A DNA stretch of 64,000 bases from Straminergon stramineum (lineage: Eukaryota > Streptophyta > Bryopsida > Hypnales > Calliergonaceae): assembly GCA_963920665.1 (NCBI GenBank), contig OY987265.1, positions 23,627,001 through 23,691,000 on the forward strand, given 5' to 3'. The position numbers and the translations under genes are program-made. Of the stretch, positions 24,537 through 33,237 are shown in pieces; position 1 is the first letter of the stretch, and every line of letters starts with the position of its first letter. The notes beneath the pieces are model-generated. The model was given only the letters and a program-made list of their open reading frames with translations. It was not told the DNA's origin and made no database searches.

Positions 24537-25565
24537 TCACTTTCCTTGCTCCCTGCCATTTTCTGCTCCTTCTGCTCCTTCAATTGGCACCTTCTGCAAT
24601 ACGCCAACAGTCAAAGGGTTATAAGGAGAATCATTTAAATACAAGGTACGTGAGGGGACAATGATTTCTCAGTTGAACCCCGAGGTTCATAAATTCCTTC
24701 ACCTTGCAAACTGACCACACTATCGTCGTTTTTGTGAACCTCATGTAGCTTTGGTACTTGAACATCAGCTGGTAGAACACAGTCCGGATAATGTTCCCTG
24801 AAAGACGTTACGTCCACAGTCGAGAAACTCCCTGTGAGAAGAGGCCACGAACAAGTCTTCAACTTATGCTCTGTCCTCAGCTAACTTCGTTTATGAAAAT
24901 TCTACTATCACCCATGGATATTGCCTAATTCTGTACCGGATGACCCGGACTTATCTAGGACAACTAAGACCCCTAAACCAGTTATGGGATCGCTGGAATG
25001 CAGTTGAAGCAGGTCAATGCAATGTATGGTATGATCAACAATTTCGATTGAAGATAACAGATGATGTAAACTGAGTTGAACTTAAATAGTTGCTGGTCAT
25101 TCTCAGTCAAGACGTGCATTCTTGGCAGTCATAAAACTCATTTAAAGCACTCATTTTTGTCAATCATGGTGCTCATTTTCAAAAAATAAATCACTGTAAC
25201 TTGTAAATTTTTGAATTCTGTCTTTTAACCGTACATTTGATACTACGTCCTAATCAATATATTCAGAAAAATTCTACTCATTTATGGAGAAATAGTGCGT
25301 ACAATTGATATATTTCATCCTTTTTCGTTTCAGTTGCACAACTTTTATCAAACTACAGTGAAATTACATGTAATATAACTCGCTACAGCTGGCCGACACA
25401 AAAGCTGGAACTAGTAACTTATTATGGGAAGCAATTATCGATCACGCTCGGGTTGCTTGGTTTAAAACCACTAAGCTTTGCGCGCTATATCCTGACAAAG
25501 CTGGCATCTTTCTGAAGCGGCTTGTTAATATATGGCTTCAGTCTTTTTTGGCAAGAGAACTCACC
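24537..25565 (-). CDS. Unrecognised hydrophilic protein, C-terminal exons
   Basis: Three minus-strand exons join in phase. A 5' exon ends at 25565 (donor AAAG|GTGAGT). A middle exon runs 24831-24650 and a last exon 24593-24537, with stop TGA at 24537-24539. The visible product reads ...PALANLPIFGMASCQHTVSK, then GSFSTVDVTSFREHYPDCVL, then ...KSLSPHKVPIEGAEGAENGR and a final EQGK. It is hydrophilic, with Gln/Pro/Lys-rich upstream and acidic Glu/Gly-rich C-terminal parts, and no domain I know. The frame of the first exon is open up to ~25823 without an ATG, so the N-terminus and true 5' exons are missing from this model. Confidence 0.5.
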
Positions 25566-26045
25566 TTTAGATACTGTATGCTGACAGCTAGCCATTCCGA
25601 AGATGGGCAAATTTGCCAGAGCAGGTTTGATTTCCTCGGTTGGTTTCCCTGGCAGTCGGCCTTGTTGTGGCTTGCTGGGGTTGATCACTCCCTGCTGGAA
25701 CGTTCTCTCTTTTGTTGGATTGGTTTTTTGATTAGTAGTTGAAAATGAAAAAAATTCGCGGACTTGGTCCTCTGGTTCTGTGTACTCTTTCCCCTTTCAA
25801 TGGAAATTGTCCATGTGTTTCAAAAAAACCCAAACAAACAAACCTTGAACCAATCATCTATCAGTTTCCTACCTGCCTAAAAAAATCAGGTTCCTGCGCG
25901 TACCGATAGTCGGAATATCGGATGGGCTTCTGAGACAATCAGAAGAACGAGTCGAGATCTGGCAGTGACGATTACGGGGATGGGATTAATACGAAGATCG
26001 AGAGAAAGGGGATGGGATGTTTTTCACTACGTCGATCTGTGGCGC

Positions 26046-26189
26046 CTATAATATTGATAGTGGCGCGTCTAGTAAAGCGTTGATGAGCTTGCCTGGGAGT
26101 CCGAATGGGTTGTTCCAGCTATGGTAATCCGTGACATTGGTGTAGCTGCGATCCAAGTACGGAAAGCCGAACGTTGCCCATCTCGATCT
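26046..26189 (-). other. Candidate short exon, protein-like composition
   Basis: A 48-codon minus frame ending in TAG at 26046 encodes a peptide containing WATFGFPYLDRSYTN and WNNPFGLPGKLINALL, which looks like real protein. It has no in-frame ATG and would need an acceptor near 26190 (TTTCTGAAG). The family is not recognised. It may be the terminal exon of a small gene, or an alternative 5' exon of the minus-strand gene at 24.5-25.6 kb. Confidence 0.3.
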
Positions 26190-26254
26190 TCAGAAACTGC
26201 GAGCGCATGAATTCCAATGCGACTCTCCACTCGTCCGAAGACTGCTCGTCAGCA

Positions 26255-26276
26255 GGGTTTAGGGTTTAGGGTTTTA
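26255..26276. promoter_or_regulatory. Telo-box-like repeat (TTTAGGG)2
   Basis: AGGGTTTAGGGTTTAGGG matches the plant telo-box (AAACCCTAA on the other strand), commonly found in promoters of growth-related plant genes. It lies in the GC-richer interval between the minus-strand gene at 25.5 kb and PHT1, consistent with promoter sequence. Two repeats are too few to indicate a telomere. Confidence 0.45.
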
Positions 26277-27435
26277 TCGATCGGGGTTTCTTGTGCAACC
26301 ACATTTCGCGATCTCTACCGTAGAGTTTCTGGTTTGTCGGCAACAGACGTTCCATCCCCGTTCTCTCGATCAAACCCTACTTTCCTTCCAAATTGAGGAC
26401 TCGGTCAAACCGCCACGGGTGCCGTAACCCGGAAAAGCTAGTTCATCAGGCCTCTTCTTGTTTACCACGTCAAACTTGACAAACTAAAAACCCAGAAAAC
26501 AGTAATCAAAATCTCGAAGCTCTGCTGACGCTTGGAGCCACACTGCGCGCCCGGTGAATTGAGGCAGTGCGATATCAGAAGAAAATTTCAAAATTCGGAG
26601 AAACTAAAGGAGACTCATTTGGGCAATCAATTGGTACATGTGGTTGGTAGCGAAGAACACACGCAGTCGGTAAGCACCACCACTCCACCAGTCGCCGCAT
26701 GAATAGAAACCTTTATAAGGAGTAATTCAGAAGCTCACCACCTCCATGCCGCACTTCGAAAGGCCCTCTATTTGAACCAATAGGAAAAAAAGATAGGAAA
26801 AAAAGGCCTTGTACTTGTGGAAAGCCCCTTTCTGAAGCCCGTTGCATTTACCTCGCTTTGCGCGCTTTGCGAGGTTTCAGTCAATTTTTTCTTCTCCCTG
26901 GAATCTTGATCTTCCCTACATAAATGCAGCAATACTGCAACCCCAAAAGTTAACCTCGCCTTTTTGTTTTTTCTTGTGAATCAAACAGATCCACAGAATG
27001 TTCGTCTAGTGCAAGGAAGCATCCATTGTACGACTTTTGAAAGCTCCGCCAGCAAGGAAACTAGAATCCATCATTCTTCGACTTGGAATTTACTGTCACA
27101 ACTGTGCAAAGTATCGCCCATGCGACAACCGAGGAGCTGCGAAGTAGTAGGTATCTTCATCCTTGCATGGGGAAATTCACGTGAGTCCCAGCGCAGTCAC
27201 AGAGATTCGCCGTGCGGGTCCAGAGTCCTGGCGGCCGAATCAGAGCTCTTCAGGTAGTGAAAGAGTGCAATCCGGGAGGCAAGCACCTGGAGTCAGGGAT
27301 CTCGCAAGCATCTACCGAACGCCCGCTTTTCCGTGGATCCCCAAATAAGCAAGCGCGCCGACGCCCTCCTTTCTTTAGCGTTTACGAGAGGGCAACTCCC
27401 CGAGGGATCTCCGAGGAGCGATCGACATATCCCAA

Positions 27436-27443
27436 GGATATGC
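27436..27443. promoter_or_regulatory. Candidate P1BS (PHR1-binding) site upstream of PHT1
   Basis: GGATATGC fits GNATATNC, the site bound by PHR1-type MYB-CC factors in phosphate-starvation genes, and lies about 313 bp upstream of the PHT1 start. The motif has six fixed positions, so one chance match every ~4 kb is expected. The position makes it plausible but not certain. Confidence 0.45.
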
Positions 27444-27755
27444 CGCCCTGTTCTCTGTTCACAGACGCTGGGAGCTTCTATCTTTGCACATTCCGACGCG
27501 GGAAGCATCAAGTTGACGCGGGATACACGGCGCTCACAGGTTGTCCGCACTGGATTGTGAAGGTCGTGCATCCTACTTGTACATAAACCCCACTCCGCCA
27601 AATGATCAGCTACATTGAACAGACATTCTGATCCCCATGTCAGTTCTTCCTCAGCACATTGCTTTACCTGCCATCGCTTGATCAGTTGCACATTGTGGGG
27701 AACTTTCTCAGCGAATGATCGGGCGTCCCACAAGCCAAATTAGGTCGTCGCCTCC

Positions 27756-29916
27756 ATGACAGGGGCTGGGGAAATTCTGAACTCGCTCGACAAGGCGAAG
27801 ACGCAATGGTACCACTTCAAGACGATCGTCATCGCCGGAATGGGTTTCTTCACGGACGCTTATGACCTCTTCTGCATCTCCACGGTCACGAGGTTGCTGG
27901 GTCGGTTGTACTATTACGACCCGTTGGATGGGAAGCCCGGCGTGCTGCCTCCGAATGTCGCCGCGGCCGTGAACGGAGTGGCGCTTTGCGGCACCCTGAT
28001 CGGGCAGCTCTTGTTCGGCTGGCTGGGTGACAAGCTCGGGCGCAAGAGGGTGTATGGATGGACGTTGCTCATGATGATCATCACGTCGCTCGCTTCCGCG
28101 CTGTCGTTCGGGCATTCCGCGAAGGCGGTCATGACCACGCTGTGCTTCTTCCGGTTCTGGCTCGGGGTAGGGATCGGAGGAGATTACCCGCTTTCCGCAA
28201 CGATCATGTCCGAGTATGCGAACAAGAAGACGCGCGGCGCGTTCATTGCGGCTGTTTTTGGAATGCAGGGGATGGGGATCCTCGGCGGCGCGACCATGTC
28301 GATTGTGGTCTCGTCTATCTTCCGAAGCGCCGTGCACAACCCGCCTTTCAATGTGAATCAAATTGCGTCGACGCCACCACAAGCGGATTTCGTCTGGAGG
28401 ATTGTGCTGGCGGTGGGCGCGATTCCGGCGGCTTTGACGTTCTACTACCGGATGAAGATGCCGGAGACGGCGCGTTACACGGCGCTGGTGGCGAAGAACA
28501 ACAAGCAGGCGGCTATGGACATGGGCCGTGTGCTTCACGTCGACTTCACCGGCGTCGTGGATGTCACCGCTGCCGTCCCCGGAGGTGGTAACTACTAATA
28601 ATCCCCTCTCCTCGTAACTGTCAATTTTCATAACCTGATGTTGAAATGTATGTTGATTGGTGGCTAACATTCCCATGTCCCGTCCCATTCTCGTTTAAAA
28701 TGGCGCGTTTCAATGCAGCTTCAATCGCTCGAGTAAATGCTCATAGTCACGTCTACACCTGACCTCGTTGTTGGAGCTCTGTGTACTTGAAAGTCTTGAT
28801 TTCAGAGCTGATTACTGTTAAAATGATTTTCATAATCTGATGTCAATCTCCTGAATGCTGTTGATCGTTGTCGCCATGGCTGATAACCCTATGTTCGTCA
28901 TAATAACGAAATTCACGCAGTTTCAGTTGCTTGAGTGAAGCCTCAGATCTCTACCCTTACAGCTAGTTTAAGTGTAGAGCTCTGGGCATTTTCAAATCTT
29001 GATTTTCAATGCTCTAGCTGGGCATTTGGAAGTGTTGGTTTAGACATGCCAGTTGGCGAATACGACGATTGACGCTTCCTCGTGTCGTGAAGTTGCAGGG
29101 CCGGATTACGGACTTCTGTCCCTGCAGTTCCTGAGACAACACGGTGTTCAACTACTCGGCTGCACGAGCACTTGGTTCCTCCTTGACATTGCATTTTACA
29201 GCCAGAACCTCTTCCAAAAGGATATTTTCTCCGCGATCGGTTGGCTCCCCGCGGCCAAGACCATGAGCGCCTTGGAGGAGGTTTTCCGCGTCTCTCGAGC
29301 GCAAGCTCTGATCGCGCTCGTGTCCACCGTGCCCGGCTACTGGGTGACCGTGGCGCTCGTGGACGTAATTGGGCGCTGGGTGATTCAAATGATCGGCTTC
29401 TTCATGATGACGATGTTCATGCTGATTCTCACGCTGCAGTACTACACCCTGCGAGGGTCCCCTTGCGCAGACAAGCCCTCCTCATTCTGTGGTGGCAATC
29501 ATACCGCGTTTCTGACATTATACGCTCTCACGTTCTTCTTCGCGAATTTCGGCCCGAATGTCACCACGTTTATCATCCCCGCTGAGCTTTTCCCCGCAAG
29601 ACTGAGGTCCACTTGTCATGGAATCTCAGCTGCGTCAGGGAAAGCGGGCGCTATTGTAGGCGCTTTCGGATTCTTGTACGCTGCGCAGAACCAGAAGGAA
29701 GGGCAGCAGGACAAAGGCTACCCCACTGGGATCGGATTGAAAAACTCCTTCCTGTTGCTGACGTGCATCAACGCCGTGGGGTTCTTCTGCACGTTCCTGG
29801 TTCCCGAAACGAATGGCAGGTCTCTGGAAGATCTGTCTGGGGAGAACGACGCGGAGCAGCAACGAGCGCCGTACATTGAAGCTTATTTGGATAAGACCAC
29901 TCCCTCTGAATACTGA
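27756..29916 (+). CDS. PHT1: PHT1-family high-affinity phosphate/H+ symporter
   Basis: Plasma-membrane proton-coupled uptake of inorganic phosphate. Two exons, 27756-28587 and 29099-29916, join in phase (donor GGTG|GTAACT, acceptor TTGCAG) to give 549 aa, slightly above the usual 520-540. It is a twelve-helix major facilitator. Visible landmarks are [10 protein letters not shown] in the first helix, GDKLGRKR between helices 2 and 3, the PHT1 signature [13 protein letters not shown] (141-153), then after the intron [39 protein letters not shown] and [17 protein letters not shown] near the C-terminus. The single 511 bp intron falls in the central cytoplasmic loop. The third exon-proximal loop ([15 protein letters not shown]) is Cys-containing and longer than in flowering-plant PHT1. 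All conserved family residues I can see are intact. Confidence 0.97.
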
Positions 29917-30468
29917 AACTCATTAGAATTAGTGTCACCACCATTCTTTGGCCACGTTCTTAAAATGTGTCCCCCTTTACAGCAATTGTATTTCACTTCT
30001 TTCAAATTCCTGGGCTGGTCATGCCTCAGCGTTTGCTAACTGTACACTAGTAATACAGACATTGACTTGAATCAAATTGAATTCAGCGTACAGAAATCAA
30101 TGATCCTGTGAGTGTGCTATCCTTTTGTGTTTGCAACCTGTTCGTCATTGCTGATGTGATCACTGTAGCAGGTGATGGGGTTGTGGCAGATCGGGGCCCT
30201 CACTCAGCCATTGCCACACTATCATGTGCTTTTGATCTGTTGCAGATGCACAAAGGATTCATGAATATGTAGTGCTTATGTTTTTGAAAGACTTGCCATG
30301 AGCCCACTTTGAGATCATCTAAGTCCCTTAATCTAACAAGTGAACTGCTGTGGCTTCAATTGAGGGGCATGCCAATTGATTGTGCCTTGTCATAGACGTG
30401 TGGAAGTAATTTGAGATGCATGCAAACAGGGAGATGAAACAGCAGCGTTTACTGGTAGATTTAGCGTT
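29917..30468. other. Intergenic, PHT1 3' flank
   Basis: Contains the presumed 3' untranslated regions of the convergent PHT1 and basic-protein genes. No other feature is seen. Confidence 0.5.
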
Positions 30469-31429
30469 TTACCATTTGCCTTTGCGCCTTCTTTTGTTCA
30501 AGAGCAGCTTTTCTCGTTGTTGTTTCCTCCTCAGGAACTGCTCGTAGGCTATCTTGTTCGCCTTCTCTTTAGTCTTCTCCTTGGCCTCTAAGCGCGCTGC
30601 TAGCCTGTCCAGCTTCGCTTTGGCTCTTCGAACTTTCTCTTTTCGTCTCGCTTGCTGCAGTTTCAACCGTTGCTTGTGCTTCCTCACCTTGAGTTCCACA
30701 CTTCGGAGCCGGTTTCTCTCTTTCTCCTTTTCCCGTTGCTCTTGCATTTTCGCTTTTTTAATTTCCCGTTGCTTCCTCAGCTTGGCCATCCGTTTGTCGT
30801 ATTTACTGCTCTCCTTATCTTTGCGACTGCACATCACATTAGTTCAAAGTATCACAACAGAAAAACATGGTGCTAGCTTCGTTCAGTCTTGTTCCTCATG
30901 TGCTACTGTCCTGCTCCGCCCTTTAACAGTTCCAGCTCAAGCAGAATCTGGCCAGTACCTAGATTGAATACATTGTTCCTAAATGATTTCATCCAAGGCA
31001 TTCAGAACGCATGTGTACCCTCTTCCTACATCTGTATACAACATAAATAACTCCGGAAATCGTGCCATGGTATTTCAAATAAATCTTAACTTGGCATAAC
31101 TTCACTCATCGATAGAACAAGCCAGCACAGGGTAATTGAAACCAATGTAAGCCAAACTGTTGGTGTTCAGAGGTGCAATTTTCTCAATTCTCTACTAAGC
31201 CACGCCATCTCATTGCCCCACCAATGTAATGCAGCTTAGTCTTAAGCTTCCGCCCTCGTGCACAGTGGCTGAAGCCATTATGATGCCATGGTGTGATACA
31301 TTCATGCAGCATGAGGAAGGTTCAAGGAGTTACTAACATCGCTTGAGCTCGAAGCAGTCTTGCTTTCAATTCAGGTTCGATATTCCGGCGTCTCATCTTC
31401 GCCCGCTTCTTTTTCTTCGGGGGTGCCAT
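30469..31429 (-). CDS. Small, highly basic coiled-coil protein, unknown function
   Basis: Two minus-strand exons, 31429-31338 and 30826-30469 (donor GAT|GTTAGT, acceptor TGTGCAG), give 149 aa. The start ATG follows an in-frame stop-rich leader. The N-terminus MAPPKKKKRAKMRRRN is a strong nuclear/nucleolar localisation candidate. The rest is one long Lys/Arg/Glu-rich helix with no Pro after residue ~19 (for example QEQREKEKERNRLRSVELK) and a C-terminal RRRKGKW. Its composition resembles ribosome-assembly or RNA-binding accessory proteins, but I recognise no family. It is convergent with PHT1 and divergent from the UTR3-like gene. The complementary strand is open only because Lys/Arg/Glu codons read as Leu/Phe/Ser. 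Confidence 0.7.
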
Positions 31430-31697
31430 CTTATCCCACCAGTTAACCTCTTACCGTTGGTTTGCTAGTTGGGTATCAGTCCCCCTCTTCAATGCAGCCT
31501 GACAATTACAGCACACCGTTATGTACTACTTTGCCAAATCAACATTCAAGTTCGTTCCTACACTGCAGGATTGTCGATCATTGATACATTGCTTGGTAGA
31601 AGATTGGAGGCACAGTGAGCCAAGAAAACCACACCAACGACATTATTAAAGAGAATGGCCTAATATCTTGAACAGTTAATTCTGAGCAAATCCCGCC

Positions 31698-32264
31698 GTG
31701 ATGGAATTTGCACTCTGTATGAGCTTACTAGTGAAAATGGCGAAATTTGAAGAATTTCACTTTTTCGTACGCCTGTTTGAAACTTCAGATCTATACCTCC
31801 TTGTCATTCTCAAGGTGCTGAAATACGAGAACCTGATGATCTCACTCGGCTTCTCCCCGAATTCCCATTTGGTGAAGAATTCCCATTCTCTTGACAATCC
31901 TGGAATTGAGATTAATCCCTGCAAAATTTACTTTTTATATACAGGCGACTTGCAGATGGATTCGATTTTCACCATGTTTGTTCGGCTGTATCCATTCGAT
32001 CATGGATATTTCAAGGCCAATCCAAGTGCCTTCTTTCATGTTTATATGACCAAATCATCGCTAATAGTGAAATTTCTGAACCGTTTGTCAGGAGATTCCG
32101 TCATCCTGTGGCACAGCCGTAAAAACATACGGCTTACTCTTACAGACTCCAGAGTACAGACAGAACCCTTCTGGTGCCCGAACATTCAGCAGTTTTTTGA
32201 TGACATGGTTTTTTCATGCGTCTCTTCCTCAACATACCCTTCCTGGGATTGCAAGCGGTACTGA
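31698..32264 (+). other. Open frame of 188 codons, doubtful gene
   Basis: An uninterrupted plus frame starting ATGGAATTTGCA, with aromatic- and Leu-rich stretches (LYLLVILKVL, FVRLYPFDHGYF). Base composition is close to neutral, no domain is recognisable, and no homologous exon follows cleanly. It may be an orphan gene, a pseudogene, or the long leader of the UTR3-like gene. Confidence 0.25.
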
Positions 32265-32399
32265 CTCAAAGGTTCAACAGACAGAACCTTCAAACCTTCT
32301 CATGCCTCTTAACCGACACTGTGTGTAGCTTCTACGTGCTGTACCTCATCATGACAAGTTGCAGGTTGACTGTAAGCATGAATGGGATAATCAAGATTT

Positions 32400-32765
32400 G
32401 TGAGCACTCAACGGCGTATAATCTCTTTGTTGCGGAATGATCCTGCGGTAATTGGTAGCGGGTTTATAAGTCACCTGCAGATCTGTCCACCATACGCACC
32501 AAGTTTTAATGAATTTTCAGATGGGCCTGCAGGTTTGAACAATGTAATGGTCCATGTCAGTCGAACTAAAGAGTATCTGCCACTCAGCCTTACACATCAA
32601 ACAGAACTTGCACAGGATGGAGGTGCTACTGAACATTCTCGAAAGAAGTTGCAAGCATCTTGGGCCCAACTGCTAATTCAGAGAAAAATCAGGGTATCTG
32701 AGATGCTCAGATTATCTGATATTTTTCTTTGGCACCTACTCTCTCATACGTCAAATCAAGAATGA
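32400..32765 (+). other. Open frame of 121 codons, doubtful gene
   Basis: The plus frame has several TGCAG/TTCAG acceptor-like sites, so it may be exonic (a segment reads ICPPYAPSFNEFSDGPAGL). It is not recognisable and not joined to its neighbours with confidence. It lies 470 bp upstream of the UTR3-like start codon. Confidence 0.2.
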
Positions 32766-33237
32766 GGGCATTGGTATTCAACCAACTATTATTGGCAAGT
32801 GTAGGTATTGTCAACCTTAGTGCAGCTGCACTGAAAAGGGCGAGCAGTCAACACTTCTCTGGAATGTTATATGCCTCTGGGCATAAGCTGCCTGAAACGT
32901 GTTAAGTATTGGGCACAATATCAGATTCAAGGTACGATAGACTTAAGCAAGGAGCTGTGGATATAGCTATACGTGATGCATCATCCACGGCACTGGATTT
33001 CCAGGCCGGTGTGGGGACAGGACGTCTATAAAACCAGGACTCAGCGCTGATCGAAACCTTCAAAAAGGAAAAAACATAGAATCAAGACTACCCTCTGTCC
33101 CAAGAGAAGCAAGATACAAGTGGAGAATGAACCAGACAAGGTGTGATAGTAAATGAGGTTGAACACTCGCAATTTCCGGAGAAAGGACGTAACGACTTTG
33201 CATTTGACACCCGTAGGGTGACTGGGCTAGAAACTGG

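Noticed and set aside
26255..26276. Interstitial telomere
   Set aside because: Only two TTTAGGG units; a telo-box-type promoter motif is a simpler reading.
27293..27733. 146-codon minus frame upstream of PHT1
   Set aside because: Lies in the GC-rich PHT1 leader, overlaps other open frames on the plus strand and has no domain; best explained by composition.
27708..28688. 326-codon minus frame across PHT1 exon 1
   Set aside because: Antisense shadow of the strongly biased PHT1 codons; Arg/His/Gln-rich with no family resemblance.
30554..30967. 137-codon plus frame opposite the basic protein
   Set aside because: Leu/Ser/Phe-rich complement of Lys/Arg/Glu codons; the minus-strand model has a proper start and splice junction.
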